Assembly (NCBI GenBank): GCA_013399305.1
Contig: VXAI01000065.1
Location: 3,007,103 to 3,071,102, forward strand
Origin: Rostratula benghalensis
Lineage: Eukaryota > Chordata > Aves > Charadriiformes > Rostratulidae
DNA length: 64,000 bases
Direction of reading: 5' to 3'
Part shown: in pieces, positions 1 to 14,200 of the stretch
Layout: each line of letters starts with the position of its first letter
Numbering within the stretch: position 1 is the first letter of the stretch
Made by a program: the position numbers and the translations under genes
The notes under the pieces: generated by a model
Told to the model about the DNA's origin: nothing
What the model saw: only the letters and a program-made list of their open reading frames with translations
Database searches by the model: none

Positions 1-3000
1 CTACCAATTTTTTTGGCACTCTGGGGAATAGAGCAGAGATTTCTCTGTGCCAGTGCAATGTAGGATAGCGCTCTCAGCACTGCTGTGTGGGGAATTTGTA
101 AGGATTGTGGGTCTGAATCCATATGTCTTTGCACAGGAGTGAAAAATCTGTCATCATTTTATTACATACAGGTCTGCTGAAGGGACTGGGTCATGGTACT
201 GTTGTCATCAGAAGCAGAAATACCATGTGGGAATAGGTAATATATCACAATAGATTCTCTGTTCCTTTTCTGTACTGCAGAAAAAGCGGAGATTGACACA
301 TTTTCTAGCTAATCCAGCCACCTTTCTAATGCCAATTTCTTCTCTGTTTCTCATACTGGTGGCCTGCTGAGGACAGAGAGTGTTAAAAAAGCACACAGTG
401 TTCTGACTGTCCTCAGCTCTCTGACAGCTTTGCGCTTATGCCAGCTTCTCTTTGCCAGCTCCTGACACCACTCAAAACTGCAAAGGTGCTGGGGTTGCGA
501 CCAGCTTTCTGGCTGAATTTAAACTTCACAGAGGACCAGCCTCCTAAAGAGTGTATTTGGTAAACGTGAAATTTCAGTACGTTTAAATATGTGAAGTGGA
601 TTCTCTTGGTTATTGTGGATGCACTGCAGTGTGTCAGCTCTCAGCACACCACTGTTACCAGAAAACATAATACAAATTGAAATTTTTGTCTGCCCTGGGG
701 TATTAATTCCCTCATCTGTTATGGTCAGTGCCCCTGTGTAGGGACTTTCCATGCAGAGATACCTCACAGGGCACTATTATACCAGTATCCTCAGCAATTC
801 TTCCCGTGCTCTCACCCTGCTTTATTTCACTTGCCAGTGGACAGCCTCCAATGTAATGCAGTGGCATTGCAGCAGAGGCTCTGCAGTAACTCCTGTCAGT
901 GCAGAAGCTTGTGGCATCCTTTCATATTGTGTGCTAGTGCTAAATGTGAATGACTCCCACTGTGATGCTGGGGTTGCAGGAATTCTTCATTGTGGTCCTC
1001 GCTAATAATCAGAAAGCAAAATGCTTTTGGTCAGACTGGCTGAAGAAAAGATTGATCCAAATACCCTTTCCCTTCCCCCTTTACAGCTTTATCTGACAAA
1101 AATGAAAAAAGAACCACCAAAAATAAAAAAGGCAAACTAGGGATTGATTCTAAATGAGAAGAGTAAGAACACAGGGCTTGTTCACAATGTGTATTTCTTA
1201 CACTGCACCAATGTTGGAGATTGGGATCCTTTTTTTATTCTTCGTGGGGAGAGTAAGTAGTTCCACTGAGCTATTTTGCTTTTGCTCCACATTATCACTA
1301 GTGTTACTAGAGATACTATCCTACAAAGAATTTCTTTCATGACTTGAGAAGCTTTAGCAATAGTTTGTCTTTAGCATTGCCAGTTCCTCTTGTCTTATGC
1401 GTGTCACATTTATAGCCAATTTCCCTGGCTTTCTGAGCTGCCTTTGGACTGCTAGTGGAGCTTTTAACAGCCCTACTACTAGCAGCTATGAGGACTAGTA
1501 AGGCCAACCTATTGTATATATATTTAAAGGGTACTTGGAAGATGCTTTGTGGGAGATGAAGGCAGGCCTTTCAGAGTCCAGTCATAGCCTTCCCTTTCTT
1601 CTTGAGTTTCCAAAATACAGTTCACTTCCTGATCTTTGAATAGAGTAGTTTATTGTTGTATTTTATCCTGATCCAACAGCAGAATCAGGGGAACTTTTAA
1701 GGAAGAACAAACCTGCCCAGGCTGGTGTGGTGTTATGGTGGAACAGGCCAGCAAAGAGATTTCTAGCAGGGAGATTATTATTTTCTGATTAAGTGTTCTC
1801 CTGAGTGACAGAAGGGAAAAGGAAAAGGAAAAGATAATTTCAGGCTTGTCTGGCAGATGCTTACCTTAACTACATCATGAACATTTCTGTTAGATATAGT
1901 CCTAGTGGCAAGCAGTAGCAGGTGCAAATTAATACTCACAATTTTCCCATATAATAGACAAGTGTATTTCTTGATTTTGCTAAGAAGAAAGCAAAGCTTC
2001 AATGACCTAATCAACGTCTCAGTACAAACAGGAGATAAACAATGACGTTACCTGCAGATTCTTGGATCTCTTATTTTTTACCTTTTACCTTTTACACTGA
2101 CTTCATGACCCCTTACAGCTTATGTAGTAGCAGTGTATTCACTGTGCACCTCAGTTCTGCAAGGAAAGGATCTTCTGTTGATGTGCTCTGGCTGGCATTG
2201 TGGACTGCCTTGTAGCCATCCCAGTTGAAGAAGAGAAATTTACTAAAGCCACAACTGAAGTGTCTTGTTCTACATTCTCATGCCATGTCCTATTGACAGT
2301 CTCTGTCTTGCTCAAAGTGGTTACAGATCAAAAGAAAAATAGGATAAAATTAAAATAATTTTAAATGCAAGGAAGAGGGTGTTAAGCTTTCCTGTCTTGT
2401 GTTATCTTTTGTGTTTGATGAAAGTGTGGATTTTGCTCAGTTTCTCTAACAAATTAGTGCAATGTTAGTGTACAACTAATCAAACACTTCTGGCTTGTGG
2501 TGAGATTTATCACATCTGTTGGGTTTCCTGAAACTTTCCAAGACTAATGATATTGGGTCATTTGGCTTGTAAATCAGGACTTGCTTCATCTATATGACTG
2601 TTCTGGAAATGCTTGAGGAAGATTACTCTACCTCAGTTGAAAACAGATGTTAATTTCCACTACAGGATGAACTGCTGTGAACCAGCACTAATATTTTCCA
2701 AAGCCTCTTAATGTTTCTGAAGATAACGTGTCTCCAGATTAATCTGGAAAAGGTCTTTCTTTTAATTTATTTTCTGATGTCCATAGGAGAAGGAGGAGAA
2801 GTCTAAAATACAGCTAATTTACATGGGGTTTTTCTTGTCACCCCTGTTTGAATTTATCTGAAGTCAGCAGAAAATCTCTTCTCTTGCTTACTGTTGCTGC
2901 TGAGAGTGTGATTTGCCACAAGGAAGTATGCTTTATTATCTGCAGAGAACCACGGCCATGACCATAAATTTCAATTGCAGATGTCACATGTTTTCTGTGG

Positions 3001-6000
3001 TAACCAATTCTGATACTATAAATGCCAAATTGTGCAGGATCGAACAGAGAGAAAAATAAGCCTGCAAGTGGCAGTTTCTCTTACTTTAGCATGTGAAGTG
3101 ACAGAAAGAATAAAATGGAAAAAAAGAAATCTTGATTAAATACTCTGCTTTTTATAAATGTTCTTTTTCAAATGTTTTTTTTTTTCTTTCTGAAAAGCCC
3201 ACAGTGTTGGCAAACCTTCACCATGTGCACACAGACTTCTTCCTATTAAAATGACAGACTTCTTCCCATTACTACGTGTATTTCTCTCTACTTTCTTTTG
3301 CAAATCAGCTATGACTTACTTGTGCTTGCAAAGCTAACAAAGCATCACACCATTTTAAAACCTGTTTCAAAATCTTTAACAAAACTGAAGATAACTTCTG
3401 TCACTGTGCTTCCAAAACTTGAACACTTGCATTGACAAGCAGGAGTCAAAAAGGCTAAAACTGCATGGAATCACTATAAAAACCTGTGGAATATACTAAG
3501 CAATCAGGAACGAGAAATGAACAGGGTGACTTGCATTTAGCAAGTGTGAACTACATAGACCGCTATTTTTCTCCCTCATGAATTTATAAGCTCCATCTAT
3601 TACTGTTTCCTGCAGCTTTCATACTAAAAAAATTTTTATTTCTACCGCCCTGTCTACTATGTGGCACTTTGGTAGGACTGTGGTAGTGTCATCAGCCTTC
3701 CTTTTAGAGGTGGAGAGGTCATGCCACAGAAACTGAACTATGTTGTTTCATTGGGAAGGACTGTCTCCAAAATATCCAAATGGGAAAACCAGTTCAGGAT
3801 GATGGTATTGATAGAAGGTATAAAGAAGTGCATCAGAGTTTGCTGTGTGCTTTGGGTAAAAATGTTGCTCTGTGCTGTATTTGGAATGAATGCTATGAAT
3901 ACATGCCATAAAGAGACCGTTATTTTTAAAGTCTCACTGTGGTGTGACTGCTATGCAAACAAGGCATTCTATTTGCATTGTAACCAAAGGCAGTGTTTGG
4001 TGGTGGTAATCTATTCAAAGCTGATTTTCTAACCCTGTATAGAAGCAAAGCTGTCTTCTATATATGCCGCTGAACTTGTATTTCATGAAATTAATAGAGC
4101 TGCAGAATCAGGTGACTACTATTGTAGTTTACTGCTGATCTTGCTGCATTTTCAAGTTTGGATAGTGGCATTCTCATACTGTGCAAGGCTAACTGGTAGC
4201 AGTTATTTGAACTGTAAATTGTTCAGAAAGCACTCTAGTATGAGGCAGTGTCATGGTACTGAAGAACATAATTCTTATGGAATAGCTATCTAATGCACAT
4301 TAGATTTACATTAATATATTGTGTGTAGTAAGAGATGACAGCATCAGATTCATATTGTCATTAGTTAAGAGGACTGCTATATTGGATATTGTAGAAGTGA
4401 TCGTCAGTGTATTCTATGAAAAACAGCTGGAATTTTCAGTATATTCGTAGTGACTGCACAAGCATTTTTTTGTCCTGTGCAACATGCTGCATCATGGCAC
4501 AATAATACCAAAAAAGGTTAATTGCACAACTATATGAAAATCAGAACAAATGGCTACATAACTAAGACCAAATAAGTTTTACTGTTTCCCATGAAATCCA
4601 CCTACCAGACCTGTCAGTAGGGCTTATATTCCAGCTGCTGTCAGCATTTACCAAAACCCTGTCATTTTACTATTATATACCAGGAAAAAAAGTGTAGGAT
4701 TCATGCCACTTGTATTGTCCCTACTGAAATTATTCTGACCAGCAGATGTTAATATCCTGCCTAAGTGGAAATGGGAACTTTGTAAAACTGGAATTTGCTG
4801 TAAGGCACAGAGCACTTGTTTTCAGTCATATGAAATCTGGAGATCCTGACTGTAATACATGACATTGTTAGGTGTAGAAAAAGTGTGGTTATTTTTGATA
4901 CACCAAAATGTTTTCGTGACATTTTTTCCCCCAACCAGAAAGTGTTTGTATGCTGTATCTCTTTTTTTTTCATGAAAGTATTTTGGTATGCTAGCAATAG
5001 TTTTATTGTAAAGGCTTTTTGCAGGAAAGATGCAATAGGTAGTCAACATTGGAAAGAGAAGGTATGATCGCTAACTAAATAACATTGGCTAGGGTATCAG
5101 ATTAGGTCTTGATTCTTCGGTATGACTGGACTAGGAGGAGATGTATTACCGTTTTTAAAGACGCTTAATTTTCATTCTGTTGTAAAGAAACAACCAAATT
5201 ATTGAAACCTTGGCTCAAATGTCATGGCAAAAGAGACATGTTTTCTGGCTGACTGCAGCTTTTAGCTGGCCCGTGTTTCTGACTGCTTCTGAATCTTTAG
5301 CATGAGAGCAGATCCTCAGCTGATGTAATGCATAGCTTCATGACCTATGATAATCAAATTTGACAGTCTCAGAGAATGATGGAGCAGTTGCCTTAATGAA
5401 GTGCTTTAGGCAGTTGATTTGGAGGATGGATATAAACAGGCTGGAGAATATCTCTAAATTAGTCAGTACAGTGATAACATAGACGTGGGCTCTGTTTCAA
5501 TTGCTTAGGCTGCCTTTCTCAGGACCACAGCTCCTGCCTGACCTCTTCAGATGATAGCCTTGCAAAATCTACCCTTCTGAGTAGATTTCCCCCTTCTCCC
5601 AAGACCTTTTGAAGGGTTAATACTTTAAACTTTTTTCCTTAAATTTAAATCCTTAATTTGAGTTCTCTCTGCTGAATGGTTGCCGCTTTCAAGAAAAAAA
5701 CCTAGTATTTAAATTTTCAAGTGGAATTTTGGTTCAGCTACTCTTTTCCTGAGGTCTGTCAGTGCTTTCTCATCTGGATAATGGCAGTGAAGGTACTTTC
5801 TTGACGAGAGCCTATGATATAACTGCTCTGAAAGAAGGGTCACCCAGCTCCAGAAGTGCTAAATACATAAGCTTGTTGCTTACCTCTGTTGTTTGTAACA
5901 CTACTTCACCCAGAAAAATTAATTTTCTGCTTCATATATAGTTTTATTAGTCACCTTAAATATGTGATTCATTATAAAGCATTGATAAAGTGACCAAAAA

Positions 6001-8191
6001 GCGTGTTTAGAAGAGGGGTGTGATCTGCCTTTTTGACTTAGCAGTGACCACTCCAGCAGCTGCACTATTAAAAGTGTCATAAATTCCTCAGCTAGAATAG
6101 TTATGAATATGAAGGAAAGGAGCAATTGCTGTGGCTGTGGTTTTTAGATGTGAGAAGGGATATTTAGGGCACCTTGGGAATGGTAAGTCATATCTTTGCA
6201 AATCATCAACTATGAAAATGTCTGAAAGTGGTGAAAAGTGAAGCCATACCTAAAGGGGGATTGAACATTAATCACCTTTGGGTACTTGTATCCAACTTGT
6301 ATCCTTAGAGTTGAACCTGTTAGTAAAAAAAATGCTTTGAATATTTTAGTAGTAGCATATTTGCTTGCTCGTGTTTTCAAGAACCCAAAATCCTTGTGGT
6401 AGAAAGCTCCTGTGCATATTTGGCTACATCATCTGCTGTAGGAGGTCCATTTGCAGAAGATTAATTCATGGATCGATGAAGAAAGCTTCTGGTCTTTTAT
6501 GCTTCCTTTGTTAAAATTTTTCACAGAAACTGTAAACGAATAGCACCTTTTAGGAAATTGAATCTATCCCTTGTCCACTGTGGAATTGTTCCTAATAGCA
6601 CCGAGTTTGAAATCTATGATTTTTTATGGCACTTCACTAACTTCTCTGAGGCACGAGTTCTGTGATACAGACAACACAAACTCATCTGCATTCAGATTAA
6701 TGACAAGAGTTTCTGCATGGATTTCCACATTTCTTCTGTTTAGGAAAGGAGGGATAAGTGAAGTTCTTTGTTTTTTTCAGGATGTTTCATAATATTGGTA
6801 TCTCATTAATGCACCATTTTGGGTACTAATTTGCAAGGAGCTGACAGAAAACAAACAGCTAATAGCCATTTCCTATTGCACAGAAAATTATAGCTTGCAT
6901 TAGTAAGTGCTTGGCTGTGCTGCACTTGTGGCTTTGTTGGAGTGAACTGGAGTGAATTTGAAATTAATCAAATGTCTGGATTTATTAATGGAATGTGAGT
7001 GATTGACTGTGGGTCTTCCTGCTCTTGATGCTAAAAGAAAGCTATAGAAAAGTTAACACAGTGGTGGAAACCAAGAGGAAAAAATGCCATTTTTCTTTCA
7101 TTTCTCCCTGTTTATTGCAGGAGTCACTTCACTGAAATCAGTAGTTACACTTAGTTAAAACAGTCTGAAGATGATTCAGAGGGCAGTTTGTAAAATTACG
7201 TGGTGTTCAGTACAAAGAGGCAAAAATGGATTGAAAACAGAAAGTCGTATGTCTGATGAATTTCCTATGAGACATACCAGGATGGGTACATTCACTGGAT
7301 CATATGCACCTGACCTAGTTGTGGAATTACACCACTAAAAAACTTTGTGCTTGACAATGCAATTGCTAAAATCCATTTCAAATGGTACTGCATAGCAGTT
7401 ACCATTAAAATCTGTTACTGTCACTTTTACTGATGGTAAAGGAAAGCTCAGGTCAGTAGATTCCACTGAATCAGGGAAATTAAATGGCAGCTCAAAATCA
7501 TTTTCCAATTAGTTTTCAAACAAAGTATTTATAAAGAAACAGGTTTTTTGCTAAGGACATGAAACAATGTATAAACTTGATTATTAACGGTGAAGGCCTG
7601 GTTGTGGCTTGAGTAGCTACGTTTCTGAGAGTTCTCAGGTGTTGGTGCCTGTTACCTTGTGGATGGTTAGCATCAAGCCTTGGAAGCTTCTTTTGGCTCT
7701 GTGCTTAGGCATGATTATTACCCTTGTTGTTGCATTGATAGACACTAGAGAAAGCTTCTGGATCCATTTTTCATAATTTTAGTGCCTTGATTCATCCCCC
7801 AATTCATTGTATCAAGTCACCTCCTTTTTCATCAGCACACATGACCATAGATATCTCTGCCTGCTGAATACAGATCTGTCATTGTTGATTAATTGCTTGA
7901 TATGTTCCAAAATACAAACATTCATTCAACTGAGAAATAGAGGTGTGATCTTGCAAAGGCATAGTAGTATAAACTTCTCACACCAGCAGAAGATTTAGTC
8001 TCTAAGTCTTAAGCAGTAATAACTTACTCTCTGATTGTTTAACCTAACTTAAAGTATGCTTGAAACAAGTTTTTCAGAAAGCAAACATGTCTTACAGTAT
8101 AAACCCCCCACATTTCCCCAGGAGAACACAGTGACTAGATTTTTGAGCTATTGCTGAATCTGTTTGTTGTTCTTTTTTTTTTTAACTACAG
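1..8191 (+). other. SH3GL2 intron 1 (3' portion)
   Basis: This is AT-rich sequence with only short, non-conserved reading frames. I see no CR1, RNA gene or coding exon. A short imperfect repeat of ACAGACTTCTTCC occurs at about 3231-3267. The stretch is intronic because exon 2 begins at 8192 and the gene's first exon is not found in the window. Confidence 0.8.
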
Positions 8192-8260
8192 AAAGTGAGT
8201 GAAAAAGTAGGAGGTGCAGAAGGAACCAAGCTGGATGATGACTTCAAAGAAATGGAAAGG
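8192..8260 (+). CDS. SH3GL2: SH3GL2 exon 2
   Basis: This exon has 69 bp (23 codons), phase 0 at both ends. The acceptor is a T-rich tract ending in ACTACAG and the donor is GTAAGT. It encodes [20 protein letters not shown] followed by MER (about residues 16-38), the end of the H0 region and the start of BAR helix 1. The [10 protein letters not shown] sequence is diagnostic of endophilin A proteins, and the DDDFKEMER ending favours SH3GL2. The upstream exon is not in the window, in keeping with the very long first intron of this gene in other vertebrates. Confidence 0.97.
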
Positions 8261-11200
8261 GTAAGTGTAAATACAGGTGTATTTATTAATTTTTACCCTT
8301 AATTTTTACTTTCTAGAACAGGAATTACAAAACTTTTGTCCCTGAATCATTTGAATAATTTTGAAACACTTAACTTTTAGACAGCAGGACTGAGCTTTCC
8401 ATTCCACAGTTCTTTTTGTTGTTTATCCAAGGCATACATAATAAATGGCACTCTTTATAATGCCAATACTTCATTCAGAGATTGAGGCTGATGTCAGCTA
8501 CAAAGTACTTGCAGTTAAACCATTGTAGAGGATCTCTGAAAACAGAGAATCTGTCTAAAAGATGGCAGTTTCAATGGCAAAGCTGCCTGCAATTCTCAGG
8601 TCCTTGACCATCAATCAAGAGTAGCAAGAGTTGTCTGCGGAAGTCCTTGACAGTGGCTTCATTCATAGGTTCAGAGATCCTGTTAGGCAGCCTCCACTGG
8701 CAGAGTGCCATGGGTTGATGGGGCTAATCCCCCTACAGACTACTTGGTGAAGCTGGCAGAGTGTTTCTATGGAGGAAAAAAAAAAAAAGGCAAGAAATAC
8801 CCCATAGCTCTGTGTGGCAGTGATAATATTTCAGTTGCAAGGATCGTTAGGAACAGGTTTTTTTTCTCAGCTTCAGCTTTAAAAGGTACTGTCAAATCGT
8901 GCAACACAAGCTACAGCTACATGATTTGCAGGGTATGTATCTGATTTGTCACTCCGATCAAGAGAAACAGAAGCTATTTATCTGTACATTTCTGTAGTGG
9001 GATAGAGAAAAAACCTTGGATGTAAAATAGAGAAGAAGGGAATATCCTTTGTACTTCTTACAGCACAAGTAGTGCAGAGTTGGTGATCCCCTTTCATCCA
9101 TCTTCCCTTTGAATGTGCCACAAGAATAGGCATTGCTGTCAAAACTAGAAGATGCTTAATGAAGATTCAGAAAACTGATGCAAGGCTTAGATTAGAAAAT
9201 AGGACATTGCAGCCACCAGGGGTGAATCCTACGTGCTCGTGGGCGGCATGGATTGGCAGCTGAGGAGATGAGAGCACTGGGAGCTGAAAAGAGAATGGAG
9301 TGAACTCATTGGCTGCCTCCGTGCTCCCTGCCTGCCCCCAGGTGCCTTGCCAGCTTTTCTGCAGGCAGTGGACATGCTCCTTCTGCCTATCCCTGGCCTT
9401 CTGTTCCCTCGCCCCCACTCTCTGCAGCCTTCCAGCCAGTTCTGGGCTCCCTACCAGGCAGTTCAGCTACTTATTCACCCAGGGTTGGCAGACTGCTTCT
9501 GCTTCTTTGTATAGAGCACCGAGCAAGACCTGGCAGATGGCAGCGGCAACAGGAAACGGGAAAGATGTCAGTCACAGCATGCTGCAACTAACCTATCTCA
9601 GGTGTTCTTTTTTAAAATAGGAACTTGCCATTATGGTAAGGGAGTTCACTCTGTGAGACATAAGCTAGCCTACAGAGAAATGCAATGTGTCTTCATAGAT
9701 GCAGAGTACAGGACAAGTTACAGGGATCCCCAAATCTGTCAAAGCAGCATTTTTTTCTTCAAGGCCTTACGCTGAGGAGGAGATTAGTTGTACAGTTTGC
9801 TATCTGCAGCTTAGGAAGCTGATGTGTAGTACTTCTTAAGAAAGCAAGAATTCGTATTCCAGTAGAAGGAATTAATGCTACTCAATCCTAAGTATTTCAA
9901 ATTCCTAAACATTAAATAATTCTTCATGGAGTTGGCAGGGGGAACTAAATGATGAGCTGATAGGTTTCTTGAAAATGGAAGCAGTGATACTTAGTCTTCC
10001 TTACCCTAATTTTACCAGACATCTGTTTCTGAAAGACATCTCTCTGTTTGGTTTTGGTTGACAACTGCTTTCCCCTGATTTTGCCAGTTACGAAGGGATC
10101 AAAGAGGACTAGTTCTTCAAATAGTTTTCAGTGACCATTCTATCAAAAAGTTTTTCCTACTGTGGATGCTTCCCAAGGTGATGTAAAGTATCGGCATGGT
10201 ACAATGAATCATATCAGATTCCTAACACGCCTTGAGGTGCTCTGTCCTGATGGCCTCTCTTGGGAACGTGTCTGCTATAAACTGAAATGGTGAACTCATG
10301 CCTTGGTAGTTTTCCAGGCATTATCATCATTCTGGTACCAGGGCTGTTCTCAATGACTCAAAAATAAAATTATAAGAAGAATTAGATGAATTTATAAGAA
10401 CAAAACAAACATCTTCCTTTTGTCTAACATCTTTATTTCATGTTTCTTTTTGTTTAAATCTCTGTCCTTTAGAAAGTGGATGTTACCAGCAGGGCAGTTA
10501 TGGAAATAATGGCAAAGACAATAGAGTATCTTCAGCCCAATCCAGGTAATGTAATTTCACAATCTCACAGTACTTGCAGTGCTGTTTGAAAATACTCTTT
10601 CTCACAAATATATATTTGAGAGATCTCATCCTCACTGGTGCAGTTAAGATTAACACAAAATTAGTGAAGTTACTGTAAAGAAAAAGACAGATTAATACAG
10701 GTTTCTGTGTTTGGCTGTGTGTGGGAGTGGAGGCTGGTTTTGGGACGCTTATTTTCCTGTTGCATGTTCCTGCTTTAGGCAAGGGAACAGCATATGACAG
10801 ACACTGGGTGCATTTATGTGCAGGCATCTGTATGTCAGCACTGTGAGCATGGGGGCTCCCTGGAAGCTGGAGATGGCTGTGGACTCCCCAGGGGCAGCAG
10901 GGCAGGGCTTGGCTGCCAGGGCCCATCCCGCTGCTCCAGTCACGGGGGCTGCAGCAGCAGCCCTGATCATCAGGCACATCCCTGCATATGGGATCAGGAT
11001 CAGGCACAGTGAGTGTGTCTACATGAGACACACCTTTCTTCTGCAGTCCCAGTCATTCACCTTGGGTGAGCGAAAAAGACCAGGCAGGCCTTGCAGACCA
11101 TGGGGAAAAAAGGCAAAATTCTGGAGCACCTTCCTCCAAGGCACAGGAGGAGATGTTATACCACCTTTCACCTAGTCTAGCAATTTCCCATCCCCATTAA

Positions 11201-14200
11201 AGTTACTACAATAGAGAGGGTGCAGAATAGCTGTTGATGCCAAACTGTGGAAGAGGGCAGATGAAGGGACATAATTAGAGGTGACTAAATTGAACCTTCA
11301 AAATAGAAATAAATTATTAGTTTCCATGGGAGATGAAAGAAAGTTTTTGTGATTGGGCTGATGGTGAGCTGCATGCTCCTCTCTTGCCAAAGGATCCTTA
11401 CAAGGAGAGGTCATGTTGAGCTGTTGTAATCAAGTAAACCATTACATTCAATGACTTGAAGATTGGGGTAGTAATCTAGGAACATAAGGGTTTTTATACT
11501 GACATAACTCAATGACGGCTTCACTGATGGGGTCAACAGAGTTATGCTTGTGCAAAATTAGTGTGAGGGTAAAATGACGCCTGCTACCTGCCATAAGTAT
11601 CTTAAGAGTTTCATGGAGGTGCAGGGCAAATTAACTCATTCATTGTGAGGAATTTTTTTCTTATAGCTGGAAACACATTTGAACCTGTCCAGTGTGGTAC
11701 AATGACGGGCTGGTATAGCCTAATTGGTGATATTTTTATGTTCGATCACAGAGGAAAAGGAGGATAATTTGATGATGCTGCCAGTGGATTGAGAAAAGGA
11801 GGAATAACATTTACAAGTTCAAGGACTCCTAGAGAGAAAATAATGATGACTAGAACAGTTTCTATGTCAACAGATGAAATGCTGTTTACGACTTGAGTCC
11901 ACAGCTTCATTGCTCATCGTCAACAAGCACTCTGCAGGAAAAGCAATAGGATTGACAGACATTATGGGGCTAGTGATAAAATTGTTAACTACTGTTAAGC
12001 TACTGTTGTGCAACATTGTGCAGACTGAGTAAGAAGCTTGGCTGTTTAGAGCTTCTCTGACTGTCTTTCTGACACATCTAAGTGATTATGGTTGCTGTGA
12101 GTCATGGAAGAGGCTCACAGCAACATCAGAGAGCAACATTTCTGGAAGTAGCTATGGGTGTGATTTTAGGCACCTCAGGCTGATGTAAGTCTGCAGTGCT
12201 GCAGGAAAGAGCAGTATGCATACAGTAGCTGCACATCCCTTCATTTGCTTGTGGCATGTGCAAGTAGGATCAGAAAATTAAAATTATAATAGGCAAGAGG
12301 AAGATTTACTTTCTTGTATATCAACATGTTACTTGGGCAATGATAGCAGATTGGGTAAGGCAAAATGAGGACTGACCCTTTGCACCTTTCATGTGATCTT
12401 AGATTGTTTTATGCCAATTGAAAAAGGACTCCCTATACTGAGAAGAATTGCAGGGAAAAATACTTCTTTATTAATAAAATAAACCATCTTCTATTATAAA
12501 TTCTCCCTAAAACTATATTATATTCCCCTGTGGCACCAAAAATGCTGATTTCCGGTATTTTCCATTTGCTTTCTCATTTTCATAAAAAATCGAAACATTA
12601 CTTTGGGAAGAGGGAGGAAATGTAACAAAAAAAATAATTAGCAACAATATTTAACACAAGATCTTCTTTAAAAGTTTACCTGGGCTTAGAAGGGAGAAGA
12701 GGGTTTAGAATGTAGCACACATTCCTTGATAAGTAAGATGTGCCCTGGAAACATCAACAGTATTGTAGTGCTAGAGATCAATTGGCTTCATGGTGTTTTG
12801 TAGGATCAATAAATGGAATATACAGTGTTGTCTAACTTCACTGTGCAGTTAATTAACTAGAGGGAAAAGGGAAAAGTGAAAGGGAAAAGTAAAAGGAGAA
12901 GGAGAAGGAAAAATAAAAGGAGAAGGAAAAGGAGAAGGAAAAGGAAAAGGAAAAGGAAAGGTGAAGGGAAGGGAAAAGAATATTAAAGACAAAAATTAAT
13001 GTGTTGGTAGAAATGTTGGTTGCAGTTAGCGCAAATGAAAAAGATCAATTTGTAGACTTCCTCCCTATTATGAAAAAACCCAACCCTGAAGGACAGTTGA
13101 AGGTAAGTAAAATTGAACACGATGAGGACCCAACAACTCCATGCAGATCTATATGACCATAATTTTAAGAAAAATAGATGCAGGATGAACAAAGAATGAG
13201 CAATTGAACCCACTGCTGAAGCTTCTTTTAAATTCTTTTGGCAGTATTCTTACAATTTTCCATGGGTCTATTAACACTTAATATTGAGGTGAATCATTAT
13301 TGACACCATGAAAGTCAATGTAAACAGGAATGCAACTGGGAAAAGAATCAAGCTTTCAGGTCACTTCCATGTGGTGTTTTGTACATCTCTACCTGCCCTC
13401 AGGTTAAAGCAGGTGGCACTCTCACAATAAAGCAATAGAAAGGAAAGGGCTCAGGGTGGGATTCTGAGACCGGCTGAGCACAAACTTACCTCTACTCTCA
13501 TGGAAATTACTGGAATCAACTTTAACAAAAGAAAAGTGGTATGAGACCACAGGTGGATTTATTTTAAGGTTTCCTACTAAATCAGGATTCTAATGCAATC
13601 ATTATTAAATTATTAGATGTATCATTGAAGCATGTATTTTTCATGCTTACCTTTCTTCTCCTTATCATTTATTTATTGCCCTTCTCTTTGTTGTCCTTTC
13701 ACCTCTTTCATTCTTTCTTGTACCTTTTGCTTTCTGCTGGTACCTGCCTGTCTAAAATATAGCCACTTCATTTTTTTATGTTCCCTCTAACATTTTTTTC
13801 CTTTTATTTCTGAAAATTCTCCCATTTTTCCTGTTCTAATTCAGCTTTCTGCCTCCATTTCTGTGACTGATTTTGTTTGTGTCTTAGTTTCTTTTGTGCT
13901 TCTGTATTTTCCCATTGCCACCATCATCTTGATGCCATTTTTAAAGGCCAGACACTTCATTAAAATTCAATTTCTTATACTGAGCAGTCAGCCAGTCTGT
14001 TGACTGTAGTTTTGTAGTGGGCAGAAACAGAAGGCACCAAGAAATTCAGATGCTGAAAAGCATGATCTGGTGGCAGTCAAGTGTACTGTGAAAGCTTACA
14101 AAACCATAATTACTATATGTTAGAAATGTGTTATCCTTTCATAGCTGCTTCTTAGGCAAAATAATTACTATAACACTTGCCTGATTTTCCTGTGTGTGTT

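Noticed and set aside
10498..11031. 177-codon minus-strand frame across exon 3 and a GC-rich intron patch
   Set aside because: It overlaps a real SH3GL2 exon on the other strand, shows no family resemblance, and owes its length to local GC richness.
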